Assembly (NCBI RefSeq): GCF_011304195.1 | Contig: NZ_CP049887.1 | Coordinates: forward strand, 372,001 to 436,000 | Reading direction: 5' to 3' | Source of the DNA: Vagococcus hydrophili | GTDB lineage: Bacteria > Bacillota > Bacilli > Lactobacillales > Vagococcaceae | DNA: 64,000 nucleotides | In this document: positions 37,350-47,800 of the stretch, piece by piece | How the letters are laid out: each line of letters starts with the position of its first letter | Numbering within the stretch: the first letter of the stretch is position 1 | The notes under the pieces: model-generated | What the model was told of the DNA's origin: nothing | The model's input: the letters and a program-made list of their open reading frames with translations, nothing else | The model's database searches: none | Made by a program: the position numbers and the translations under genes

Positions 37350-39815
37350 TTAGTTAATTACTGTTGTTGCATTGGCGTTAATATAACCATGCCATTTCCC
37401 TGCGTTATCATACAAAGATAAGTAAGTTGAACCATTGAAATTTTCATATCTTCCGCGAGCGGTAAAGGTCTGATTATATACTGAATCACCACTTTCGCGG
37501 TAAGCCCAGTCAAAATCATTCCACGTATTATAGTTTTTCTGTGTCACTTTAACATTTTTCCAATGGGATATATAGATACCATTTTTATCTGGAACAACTT
37601 TAGTAGCATCTTTATTTAAATAACCAATCCAGCTACCATTACCATCATATAATGAATAATAAGTACTACCATTAAAGTGTTCATATCTACCTTTAGCTAA
37701 ATAGGTTTTTTCGTAGATATTAGTTGTATTTAGCAACGCTTTAGTAAATCCAAAATTTGACCAAATACTATAATTTTTTCTTTGAATAGAAATATATGAC
37801 CCATCAGAAATGTAATCACCTTGACCACTTTTTTCTAAAGAAACAAGTTTTGCTTCTGCATACCCTTGCCATTTATCTTTTGAATCATATAATGAATAGT
37901 AAGTTTTACCATCCATATGATGGTATCTACCCTTGGCACGATACATTTGACCGTAAACATCATTTGTTGATTTTCTTACTGTTCCATTAAAATCATTGTA
38001 TATTTTTTCATCTTTAGCCACTATTTTAGCGTATCTACCATCAGAGAAGTAAGCACCTTGCGCACCATCTCCTTGTTTAGTCGCTGCCGCATTAATATAG
38101 CCACACCAATTATCTTCTAAATCAAAGAGAGATAAGTAAGTTGAACCATTCGCGTTTTCATAACGACCTTTAGCAAAGAATGTTTTTTGGTAAACATCTT
38201 TATCTTCTAATTTTTCTTTCCATGAGAAATTACTCCACGTGTTGTAGCCTGATTTCTCAACTGTCACATATTTATTGTGGGCAATATAGTTTCCACTTTT
38301 ATTAGCTACTGGTTTAGTTGCTTTTTCGTCTAAGTAACCATGCCAGTTTCCTTGAGTATCAAACAGTGATAGGAAGGTATTACCATTAAAATGATCATAA
38401 TGACCTCTAACTTGATATGTTCTTTGATATAAGTTAGAAGTATTATTTTTTTCTTTGTTAAAATTAAAGTTTTGCCATACAGAGACACCTTTTTCTTCAA
38501 TTGATACATAACGATTACTATCTGCTATATATTCACCTTGTGCTCCTGGTAAATCAATTGTTGCCTCTGCGTTTAGATAGCCGTGCCAATTTCCTTTAGC
38601 ATCATATAAAGAATAGTAAACAGAACCATTTGTATGTTGATAACGCCCCTTAGCTTCAAATCTTTGACCATAAATTTGCTCAGATGATTCTCTAAATGTC
38701 CAATTAAAATCAGACCACGTATTGTAGCCTTTTTTATTCACTTTTACAAAACGACCATCCGCAATGTAGTTTCCTTGAGGCGGTAATTTCGTATCACTTG
38801 AAAAACTACCTACATAATCACTGGAAATATCATACACACCATGAACACCTGGGAACGTCATTGATGAAGACCATTGCCATGCTCCATATTGCGTGTGATA
38901 TTGATGACTCGTTGGATTGTAAGGATAGGCAGCCACCCAAACTTTTTTATTACCAAGTTGACTCGGATTAATAACTCCTTCATTAATCCAATGTAAGCCT
39001 AAGTAATGATTTACATTTGAGTAACCTAAATTGTTTAATTGTTTTTCAAAGGCTTGAGCATTTTTAGTGTGGTTAACGCCTTTTTTATATTTTAACTCAG
39101 GTGCTTCTTGATCATTAACCATTAATGTTGATTTAGATAACCCTAACTCTTTCGCCATATTTGAGAAATAATTCGCTTCAGCTTTTGCACTTGCTTCTGA
39201 TTCGAACCAGCTAAAGTGATAAACACTTACAATTAAACCTGCTGCTTGGGCATTTTTTATTTGATTTTTAGCAAAAGGATTTTTATAACTTGTACCCTCT
39301 GTTAACTTAACAGCCACCCCTTTAACACCATATGATTTCATAATTTTATATTCATCCACAGAGATATCATAATTGTGAGATGACACATCAATAAAATCTG
39401 CTCTTGGTTTGTTGTTATCTGTAATTGATAGTTTATTAGCTCTTGCTTCATATCCAAAAGCTGCTCGACTACTAATCATTAAATCTGAACGATTACCCGG
39501 GTAAAAGAATACATCATCATCAACGTCTGATGAATTCTCTTCTATTGAAGACTCTTCAACTTCATTTCCTCGAATATGTGTTTCAACGTTATTCGTTGTT
39601 TCTGTTGTCGAATTAGACTTAGTTTCCGCAACTTCGCTTGATACTTCTTCTTTTAATAATTTACTTGATGACTCTGTCCCGACAACTTGTTCTCCACTTA
39701 CTTCTACTTTTTCATTTTTGATTTCAGCTTGCTCCGCAAAAGCAGCAACTGGTGCTGTTAATACGCTCAATGTTAAGCTTGCCAAAAGTAAATATGAATA
39801 CTTTTTGTTATTCAA
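37350..39815 (-). CDS. Secreted GH25 lysozyme (muramidase) with six GW/SH3-like repeats
   Basis: 821 residues. A signal peptide ends about AFAEQ and a Ser/Thr/Glu-rich linker runs to about 115. A glycosyl hydrolase family 25 domain follows (about 135-345): DFIDVSSHN start, GVAVKLTEGTSYKNP, and the D-x-E catalytic pair in LMVNDQEAPEL, ending in WQWSSSM. Six GW-like modules follow to the C-terminus. It should cut the MurNAc-GlcNAc bond of peptidoglycan and be held at the wall non-covalently. TTG start, 8 bases after CGGAGG. It has its own promoter (TATAAT, 39939-39944) and terminator. Confidence 0.9.
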   Translation of the reverse strand: MNNKKYSYLLLASLTLSVLTAPVAAFAEQAEIKNEKVEVSGEQVVGTESSSKLLKEEVSSEVAETKSNSTTETTNNVETHIRGNEVEESSIEENSSDVDDDVFFYPGNRSDLMISSRAAFGYEARANKLSITDNNKPRADFIDVSSHNYDISVDEYKIMKSYGVKGVAVKLTEGTSYKNPFAKNQIKNAQAAGLIVSVYHFSWFESEASAKAEANYFSNMAKELGLSKSTLMVNDQEAPELKYKKGVNHTKNAQAFEKQLNNLGYSNVNHYLGLHWINEGVINPSQLGNKKVWVAAYPYNPTSHQYHTQYGAWQWSSSMTFPGVHGVYDISSDYVGSFSSDTKLPPQGNYIADGRFVKVNKKGYNTWSDFNWTFRESSEQIYGQRFEAKGRYQHTNGSVYYSLYDAKGNWHGYLNAEATIDLPGAQGEYIADSNRYVSIEEKGVSVWQNFNFNKEKNNTSNLYQRTYQVRGHYDHFNGNTFLSLFDTQGNWHGYLDEKATKPVANKSGNYIAHNKYVTVEKSGYNTWSNFSWKEKLEDKDVYQKTFFAKGRYENANGSTYLSLFDLEDNWCGYINAAATKQGDGAQGAYFSDGRYAKIVAKDEKIYNDFNGTVRKSTNDVYGQMYRAKGRYHHMDGKTYYSLYDSKDKWQGYAEAKLVSLEKSGQGDYISDGSYISIQRKNYSIWSNFGFTKALLNTTNIYEKTYLAKGRYEHFNGSTYYSLYDGNGSWIGYLNKDATKVVPDKNGIYISHWKNVKVTQKNYNTWNDFDWAYRESGDSVYNQTFTARGRYENFNGSTYLSLYDNAGKWHGYINANATTVIN

Positions 39816-40183
39816 CTATTTATCCTCCGTTTTTTTATTTCTTTTAATAGTTTAACACACTCTTAAATTAAATAAATAGAAAGTAACGTTTTTATTTTAT
39901 TTCTCATTTTAACTACATAAAATAAATATTTAATAAACATTATATTTGCTTTTAAATCACCAAAAACACAATATCGTTTTTATTTCAAAACTTAATTATT
40001 TTGTTTATGTATTCCTACTTCTCTTAATAACGGATACTATTTTTTCTATAAATTTTTCAATATTCCGTTCATATTTTACATATTTTTTGATTTAAGTTTA
40101 AAAAAAAGCATGTTGATATAACTTTTTACACATGATAAACTTCATATAGTTTTAAAAAATACCCATTAAAAGGAGAGAAAAAA
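39816..40183. promoter_or_regulatory. Divergent promoter region between two GW genes
   Basis: 368 bases, very AT-rich, without a gene. A minus-strand TATAAT (complement of 39939-39944) can serve the GH25 gene, giving a leader of over 100 bases. For the plus-strand gene a TTGATA near 40112 is a possible -35, but I cannot fix its -10. No riboswitch or strong repeat was seen. Confidence 0.45.
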
Positions 40184-41431
40184 TTGAAAAAGATTTACTT
40201 TGGTTTAATTTTGTTATCAACTATGGCTTTTAACACTAGCGTTTTAGCTGATGATAATCAACCAACCACACAGACAACTACTACTGAGGAAAGCATCCTT
40301 GTTGAATCCTCAACAGAAACAACAACTACAAAAGAATTAGTCACTTCTGAATCAAGTAGCCTTAAAGAAACAACTCAAACTGAGACTTCTGAAGCTAAAA
40401 AAATGGATGTAACACCAAAAGCTGAAATAACAAATCGTGCTGCTACGAAAGAAACAATCCCTGCACAAGGACCTTACATTACCGATGGTAGCTATGTAAA
40501 AATTACAAAGAAAAATTATGAGATTTGGCAAAACTTTAATTGGAAAAAGAAAGACGACACCACTAATCATTACGGAAAAGTCTATCTAGCTAAAGGACGT
40601 TATGAGCATAAAAATGGTCAGACTTACTACTCTTTATTCAATAATAAAGATCAATGGGTTGGTTACTTAAATGCAAATGCCACAACTAAAACTGTCGCCC
40701 AAGGACCTTATATCGCTGATGGAACTTATGTGAAATTCAAAAAAAGAAACTACCCAGCTCGGCAAAACTTTAACTGGAAACAAAAACAATCTGGCTCGGA
40801 CATTGTAGAAGATCTTTACCAAGCAAAAGGGCGCTACGAACATTTCAACGGCTCAACTTACTATTCAATGTATGACTCAAAAGGAGTTTGGCAAGGTTAT
40901 GCTAATGCCAATGCTGTTGTAAAAACAAGTAAAAAAGAAGGTCCGTATATCGCTGATGGACGTGAAGTAACTATCACAAAGAAAAATTATGACATCTGGC
41001 AAAACTTCAATTGGAAAAATAAAAGCAATACTAACAAATACTACGGTCAAAAAATGACTGCACGAGGCCGTTACTATCATTTTAACGGTGAACGTTATTA
41101 TTCTCTATACGACAACAAAGGAACTTGGATTGGTTATTTAAATTCTAAAGCAACTACTGTTGTTACCGGTGAAAATGGTTCGAGACCAACTACTATTGAT
41201 GAATTAGAAAAAGGTTATTCATCTAACGATGAAACTTATGATTACTGGGTACATTTCGCAGGAAATACTGGTCTATCATTTGCTAATGAGACAGATTTCG
41301 AGAAATATTTCCACAAATATTATCGTACTGGAAATAATTTAAATGTGAAACTAAAAGATACTGGCGAACGCAGAATGTCAATGGAAGCAGGTGGTGCTAA
41401 ATCATTCTTCCCAAATGAAAATTATCAATAA
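40184..41431 (+). CDS. Secreted protein with three GW/SH3-like repeats and a short unknown C-terminal domain
   Basis: 415 residues. Signal peptide to about 22 (TSVLA), Ser/Thr/Glu-rich linker to about 90, then three GW-like modules. The second has lost the first aromatic of the motif (PARQNFNW instead of xIWQNFNW). The last 85 residues (TIDELEKGYSSNDETYDYW ... SFFPNENYQ) match no family I know. It lacks an enzyme domain. TTG start with AAAGGAGA 8 bases upstream. It is the only plus-strand gene of the surface island, divergent from the lysozyme gene and convergent on the lipoprotein gene. Confidence 0.82.
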   Translation: MKKIYFGLILLSTMAFNTSVLADDNQPTTQTTTTEESILVESSTETTTTKELVTSESSSLKETTQTETSEAKKMDVTPKAEITNRAATKETIPAQGPYITDGSYVKITKKNYEIWQNFNWKKKDDTTNHYGKVYLAKGRYEHKNGQTYYSLFNNKDQWVGYLNANATTKTVAQGPYIADGTYVKFKKRNYPARQNFNWKQKQSGSDIVEDLYQAKGRYEHFNGSTYYSMYDSKGVWQGYANANAVVKTSKKEGPYIADGREVTITKKNYDIWQNFNWKNKSNTNKYYGQKMTARGRYYHFNGERYYSLYDNKGTWIGYLNSKATTVVTGENGSRPTTIDELEKGYSSNDETYDYWVHFAGNTGLSFANETDFEKYFHKYYRTGNNLNVKLKDTGERRMSMEAGGAKSFFPNENYQ

Positions 41432-41436
41432 AAAAT

Positions 41437-41481
41437 AAATCTACCTACCAAGTTGCTTTTAGCAATTTGGTAGGTAGATTT
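41437..41481. terminator. Bidirectional terminator between GW gene and lipoprotein gene
   Basis: A very strong stem, AAATCTACCTACCAA/TTGGTAGGTAGATTT, with T-runs on both strands; it ends at the stop of the convergent gene. Confidence 0.92.
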
Positions 41482-41978
41482 TATTTTTCAGAAATAACTT
41501 CATACTTTTTAGAAACTTTATTAATAATTTTGTTTTCTTCTTTATTGTCTTCATATTGAACAAGAGAGAGGATGTGCTCTCCTGGTGCCATTGCATAAAC
41601 CATTTCTGATAAAGAAACAGATAGATCAGAACCACTGTTTGTTTCCTCACTCATTAGAGCATCATCAATATAAACAAAAATATGCTCTTTACTAAAATCT
41701 TTTAGACTAAGTTTTAAAAGATTTTCTTTCTTTTCTTCAATTCTAACTTGAGTCTCATCCTTGTCGTTCTCAAATTTAAAATCTGCTTCGCCCACTGCTT
41801 TTTCTACCGTTTTTTTGTCGTCTTTCGGTAAAAAATAATCACTATTCTCCACTGTGGTTGATTCTGTAGTTTTATTTTTTGACGTACTGGATGTCGTTTC
41901 AGAAGTACGACATCCTCCTAACGAAATTAGGCTACTTACTAATAAACAGATTAATACTAGGTTTTGATTTATTTTCAT
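41481..41978 (-). CDS. Small lipoprotein of unknown function
   Basis: 165 residues. A lipoprotein signal ends LISLGGC with the lipidated Cys23. A Thr/Ser-rich stretch follows (SETTSSTSKNKTTESTT), then a folded part with EEKKENLLKLSLKDFSKEH and MAPGEHILSLVQYEDN. No family recognised. Its start overlaps the stop of the DUF6270 gene by four bases, making it the last gene of the GT2-TagF, GW-C39, DUF6270, lipoprotein operon. Confidence 0.78.
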   Translation of the reverse strand: MKINQNLVLICLLVSSLISLGGCRTSETTSSTSKNKTTESTTVENSDYFLPKDDKKTVEKAVGEADFKFENDKDETQVRIEEKKENLLKLSLKDFSKEHIFVYIDDALMSEETNSGSDLSVSLSEMVYAMAPGEHILSLVQYEDNKEENKIINKVSKKYEVISEK

Positions 41979-42775
41979 ATCTTTTTACTTTCCTTTACAA
42001 TATCTACCAAAGATTGGAACAGATCATTATAAAATTTTTGATTGTAATGAACATAAAACAATCCCCATTTATGATCTATATCTCCGTAATACTCCGTTAA
42101 ATCAAAGTCAATCGATTTTAAATTATATTTTTCCACTGCATATGTGTCAAATAAATTCCAAATTATATTAAATCGATCAATATGAAATGCTTTCCAACGA
42201 TCTTCTTTCTTATCAGAAATAGATTTAAAACTTTGTTCGGGTTCATCCCAATATTTATCAACAAATCTGGATTTATTAATAATAATTTCTGTATTGAGGC
42301 AGTTTTTATTCATAAAATACATAAACCGATCAAAGTATATCTTCCACTTCTCAATATACTCATGAGAATTTTTAAAAACTGATAATTCTTTTCCCAATCC
42401 CAAACTAGAAAAATAATCTAATTTCTTATATTGCCATAATTTATTAGTAATAAAAGTACCACTAATCTCTTCTACAGAACCATAAAAAGTATCAGTATAA
42501 AAATCAACAATCAAATATTCTGGGGGATTTGCCTTTAATTCATTTAAATATGCTTTTGATAAATCACGCCTAAAGACATTTTTATAAAAATTAGTTACTT
42601 CACCATTCAACTCTTCTACTTCTTTAAAGTACGGCGATGACATTAATGAAATAACACTAACATGTTGTTGCTCATGAATTAACTCAAATTCCTCTTTGTA
42701 GTCAGCTATGAAGTCACTATTAAATATATCTCGAGACACGCAACTTCCCCAAACTGATATTTTAGTTTGTGACAT
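41975..42775 (-). CDS. DUF6270-domain protein
   Basis: A 266-residue cytosolic protein starting KISVWGSCVSRDIFNSDF, the hallmark of DUF6270, with PEYLIVDFYTDTFYG and a C-terminal DIDHKWGLFYVHYNQ. The GSCVSRD box resembles the nucleophile block of SGNH-type hydrolases or acyltransferases, so modification of a surface polymer is a reasonable guess, not established. The gene lies in an operon behind a TagF-type polymerase, and such genes often accompany capsule or teichoic-acid loci. Confidence 0.75.
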   Translation of the reverse strand: MSQTKISVWGSCVSRDIFNSDFIADYKEEFELIHEQQHVSVISLMSSPYFKEVEELNGEVTNFYKNVFRRDLSKAYLNELKANPPEYLIVDFYTDTFYGSVEEISGTFITNKLWQYKKLDYFSSLGLGKELSVFKNSHEYIEKWKIYFDRFMYFMNKNCLNTEIIINKSRFVDKYWDEPEQSFKSISDKKEDRWKAFHIDRFNIIWNLFDTYAVEKYNLKSIDFDLTEYYGDIDHKWGLFYVHYNQKFYNDLFQSLVDIVKESKKI

Positions 42776-42803
42776 GTAATACAGCCCCTCCTTTTTCTGC
42801 TTA

Positions 42804-44846
42804 CTATCTAATTACTACCATTTTTCTTCCTTTTACTGCCATATAGTCATTAACTCTTTGTTCACTAAACCATCTTCTGTGGTTACCATTATCGTAAGCT
42901 GGATCTTGAACTAAATAATAGCCATCTTTATAACCAGCAAAAGTCATAACATGAGTTGTTAGTGAGTTAGTTCCATCACTTAATCCTACTCTTCCCCAAA
43001 ATAGGACCGGATTACCTAAACTTAATTCTCTTTTTACATAACTCATAGATTGCCCTGTAATATTTTGTGTATCTCCACCTAGTGATCTCATAAAATTATT
43101 TAATCCAATTGGTGAGATAACTGCTCTAAAATCTAAATATGTCCAAGGATTTCCGATTTGTCCAATGTCTGGGTTAGTTGGATGTTGTGGCAAGTTATTA
43201 TAAAACCATACTAAATTCTTATCCATTGCTTTATTTTTAGAATGTAAGGCTGTATAGGCAGAACACGCTGCACAACCACTTGGAGCATATCCAGCAGAAC
43301 TTATTTGGTTGGCTTGAATTAAAGGTACAATTACTTCATTTCCAAGATTGTTTAAGCCTTCTTTTTTCATCCAACCAATATTTTTACCATATGATTTTAA
43401 TTCATAGTAAACACCATAGTTTGTTTTAGCTTCTGAAGCGATTTGAACATTTTGTCCATAGTAAGTAGACGAATTACTTTTAGGTTTTGCTCCATATACG
43501 TATGGTCTATCCCATAATGTCCAGTTCCACTTAGCAACTTGTTTCATAGGTATCGAAACACTCTTCTTATATTCTACTTTATCAAGCAATGTTGTTCCTG
43601 AATCCTTGATCCAACCCACATATTGATAACCGCCGTTTTTCTTAGCCCACATTTTATAGTAAGTACCATAATTGGTTTTTGCTTTTCGTGTAAATAAAAG
43701 TGTTTGATTACGATAGTTACTTGTATTAGCTACTGCCTTAGTTCCAGGTTTATATGGTCTTTCCCAAATATCCCAATTACTCTTTAAAATTTCACCGTAT
43801 GTATTTGGTATCAATTCACCAGACATTTGATTAATTTCTGGAATATTATTTGATAAACCTGACTCATTTAGCCAACCTTTATACTGATAGCCACCATCAC
43901 GATATACCCAAATCTTTACATATGTACCAGACGAATTTTTAGCACGACGTGTGATAAGAACTTTTTCATTTAAATATTCTGTTGTATTTTTTACTACCTT
44001 AGAACCACTTTGATAAGGTTCATTCCAAATACTCCAATCATCTTTAGTTATAAACTTGTAAGTATTGGGTACTAACGCACCTTCCTTAGTGTATAAAGGA
44101 TCTACAGCATCAACAGCATTTTTATTTATCCAACCAATCACACCGTTTTTTGTTTCAATTAAAACATATTTAGTACCATTTGATACTGACTCACGAGTAA
44201 CTGTTACATTCTTTTCGTAGTAAGTTGAAGAATTAGCTATCGATTCTGCACCAGAAACATAGGGTTGATCCCAAATATCCCAATTTTTTTTATAAACTCT
44301 TTGCTCATAAGGCGTCACTTTTTGTCCAAGTTCTAAGTTCCCTAGACCTGATTTATTAATCCAACCAATCGGAGTTATTTGATCAGCACTTTTACTTGAA
44401 ATTAATACATACGTTGAATTTCCTTTTTGAGCTTCACGAGTAACAACAACTATGTTTTGATAGTAAGGTGTCGAAATTCCTAATGATTTTGCTCCATTCT
44501 CATATGGTTTATTCCAAATATCCCAATCTTTTCGATAAACTTTTTGTTCGTAATCTGTCACCTTTTGACCTGCATTTAGATCGATAATCTCTTCTTCTGA
44601 AACTTGTTTTTCAGTAGTTGTTGAAACACTTGTTTTATCTTTTGAACTATCCACTGAACTTTCTGTTGTTGTTTCTTCTGTTGAACTAAAAGTACTCGTT
44701 GTTTCAATTTCGCTTGATTCTGTAAAAACTGTCGTGTCCTTTTTAGGTAAATTAACACTACTTTCTGTTGCAGCATAAACAAAGGGAGTGCTAGTAAAAA
44801 ATAGAGCAGTAGCAACGAACAAATAACTAACATACTTCTTATTCAT
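42804..44846 (-). CDS. Secreted GW-domain protein with C39-like cysteine peptidase domain
   Basis: 680 residues. Signal peptide to about 26, Ser/Thr-rich linker to about 85, then five GW modules of the Listeria/staphylococcal type, each ending GWInKsGL or similar (WDIWNKPY ... IGWINKSGL). They are clearly a different subfamily from those in the neighbouring GW proteins. The C-terminal domain of about 175 residues is papain-like C39_2: catalytic Cys in PSGCAACSAY, His in TTHVMTFAGY and Asp in LVQDPAY. It begins 6 bases after the GT2-TagF stop, so it is translated from the same transcript as the polymerase. Confidence 0.86.
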   Translation of the reverse strand: MNKKYVSYLFVATALFFTSTPFVYAATESSVNLPKKDTTVFTESSEIETTSTFSSTEETTTESSVDSSKDKTSVSTTTEKQVSEEEIIDLNAGQKVTDYEQKVYRKDWDIWNKPYENGAKSLGISTPYYQNIVVVTREAQKGNSTYVLISSKSADQITPIGWINKSGLGNLELGQKVTPYEQRVYKKNWDIWDQPYVSGAESIANSSTYYEKNVTVTRESVSNGTKYVLIETKNGVIGWINKNAVDAVDPLYTKEGALVPNTYKFITKDDWSIWNEPYQSGSKVVKNTTEYLNEKVLITRRAKNSSGTYVKIWVYRDGGYQYKGWLNESGLSNNIPEINQMSGELIPNTYGEILKSNWDIWERPYKPGTKAVANTSNYRNQTLLFTRKAKTNYGTYYKMWAKKNGGYQYVGWIKDSGTTLLDKVEYKKSVSIPMKQVAKWNWTLWDRPYVYGAKPKSNSSTYYGQNVQIASEAKTNYGVYYELKSYGKNIGWMKKEGLNNLGNEVIVPLIQANQISSAGYAPSGCAACSAYTALHSKNKAMDKNLVWFYNNLPQHPTNPDIGQIGNPWTYLDFRAVISPIGLNNFMRSLGGDTQNITGQSMSYVKRELSLGNPVLFWGRVGLSDGTNSLTTHVMTFAGYKDGYYLVQDPAYDNGNHRRWFSEQRVNDYMAVKGRKMVVIR

Positions 44847-44852
44847 TTTATA

Positions 44853-47800
44853 TCACTTCTTCCTAAATATTTTTTCAAAGGCTTGTTTAGATGCTTCACC
44901 TTTTTCAAACTCATTATACCTACTTCTAAATTCATTTAATTTTAAGCTATATTCTTTTTGATAATTTTCAAGATCTTCTAATGATTCAATTAACTCTTCT
45001 GTTTTCTTACATAGTTTTCCTGGAGCTTCTTCCTCAAAATCTAAATACATTCCTCTAAGAACATCTCTATAATACTCAAGATCATACGTAAAGAATAACA
45101 TCGGACGATTTAAATTAGCATAATCAAACATGATAGAAGAATAATCGGTAATTAATACATCTGTGATTAATAATAACTCTTGAACATCTGGATAGTTACA
45201 AACATTGACAACAAAATCTTCAACTTCATCTAAATCTAACGATTTAGCCACAAAATAGTGTAATCTAACTAATAAAACATAATCATCAGATAATTTTTCT
45301 CTCATTTCTTTGATATCTAATTCGAAGTTAAAGCCACTCTTATTTCGATAAGTAGGTGCATAAAGAATTACTTTTTTATCTGCTGGAATATTTAGTTTTT
45401 CTTTTAACTTAATTGAAATGTCTTGATGTTCTTCTGCATTTACAAGTAAATCGTTTCTAGGAAAACCAAATTCTAACATTTCTTTATTAAATTCGAAAAC
45501 TCTCCTAGCAGTTTTTGTCATGAAACTACTTGGAGAAACTAAGTAATCCCAACGACCATGTCTTTTTCTAAAACCTTCTAATTGCTCTTTTGTTTTTACT
45601 TCATCCTCTACATCTAATCCCATAGTTTTTAAAAATGTTCCATGTAGAGTCTGTATTTCAACACTAGTATCACGTTTTATATATTCATTAGGCCAATTCA
45701 CATTGTTGATAAAATATTTCGACCTAGCTAAGTAATAGTAGTAACGCCAGCTATTTTTCTTAACTTTAATTGCATTACCTTTAACTTCCTCATATGGATT
45801 ATTTAAACTCCAAACACATGTATATCCTGGATAATTCTGATCTACATACTCATACATAGCTTTCGGATTACAACTATATGATCTGCCCCAATATGCTTCA
45901 AACATAATCATCTTTTTCTTTTGAGGTAGTTTCATGAAGAAAGGATATATCTTGTCTTTCAACATCTTCTTACGTCTTGGACCTTTATCAAAATATTCTT
46001 TTTCTAAAGAAGACATCAATTGAATTTCATGTCTAACATTTTTTTCAATAATAAAATTATTTTTCAAAATACTCCAGCGAATTTTTTGACCTAAATATTT
46101 CATTACAACTACTCGTTTAGTAACTCCGTCATTAGTTTTTATTACTTGACTAAATTTCCAAGAAGAATTACCAAACATATGTAAATCATTCTCTGAAACT
46201 TTTATTTGATAACTTAATTTAGCAACTTCTTCAGTTATATCAATTTTAACTGGATTAACATTAAATACTAAACCATCTTTATTTCTAACACCTTGTAAAC
46301 TAAATTTAGATAGTTCTTCTACATTCAAATCATCTAAATCTTGGATAATATCAAAAGTTAAATTGAATACTTTGTTACCATCTTGATGACCATTAATTTC
46401 TATTAATTTAGCAGTAATTTCATCAAGAATATAAATCTGTAAAAAGTTATTTCTTGTTTTATTTGAACAAATTTCTTTATTTCCATACTTATGGAATTCA
46501 GTTTTGAAATCCTCTGAGACTTCAACTTTAAATTCATTATCATTTTCAAAAAATTGTGGATAAAAATTTTCTCTACTAGAAATCTTCTCCATATCTGAAA
46601 TATCAAAACATAATTCAAATGATTTATCTTGTGGGTTAACTACCACTTCTTTTTCTATATAATGGTTTAAATGATAATTAGTTAAACGAATAATATTTAT
46701 TCTTTCATCTACAAAGCAACCTAAAAGTTTCACTTGATCTTTCTCAAGAATAACATTGTTTATCACTCCACCCACAGGAGTTGCATTTATCTTTAATTGC
46801 CATTGTTTATTGTATAATATGCGATAAACAACATTATTAATCTTAATATCCTTAGGACGAGTACCATATCCTTTGGCTGGTTGACCTATGAATAATTCTT
46901 GCGTAAAATCACCATTTTCAATACTCAAACTCACTGAGCACTCGTACTTAAGTAACTCCTGAATTTCAATATTGGAAAGATCCATTTTTATTTTATAACC
47001 TGAATAATCATAATCATACGTTCTTTTAACTAAATTTTCTTGTTTGCCACCACCGTAAATTTGAGTGTTACTTTGGTCTTTATATAATTCAACGGGCAGA
47101 GATACTTTTTTACTTCCCTTATCTGAATTTAGATAGGCTTTATATTTAACACTACTATTCGTATCAAGGTATTTTAAGAACGCTACACCATCTATTTCAA
47201 GAATATTTTCTTCCCAAGAAACTTTTTTTATCTTTGTTACAGGGGAAACATCTGAAGTCATATCAAAATAAGAACTGTCTAAAAATGTCTCAAAAATAGA
47301 ATTGTCGATTTTTTTTACTAATCTTCCATCTACTAAAATATTCTTTAATTGCCAAAATTCTTTGCTATGAGTACTAAATAATACTAGGTCCTCTTTTCTA
47401 TTCTCCATGACTAAGCGATATTTTATTTTATTAATAGTCGCTAGTCTCTCTTGAAAGACATCTGTTTTCATATTCTCAATATAATTAGTTACTGACTTTG
47501 AAAACAAATCAAAGTAAGATTCATCTGTTTCAGACAATTGATCTAAAAATAATTTCAAGTCAATTTCCAATTCTTTTAATTCTTTCTTCTCAATAAATTC
47601 TTTATTATCAACAGCCATCTCTTTAATAATGTCATTAAACATTGCCATTGCAGTAATTCTATCCAACATATTTTTTTCATTATGCCTTGATTGTGTTATA
47701 GATTTATCGCCATCGTTTCGTAACTGCCATCTATAAACATAATCATTAATTATATTAGTGTTAGAAGATTTCAAATGAGCTTCCATATTAAAAGGAATGT

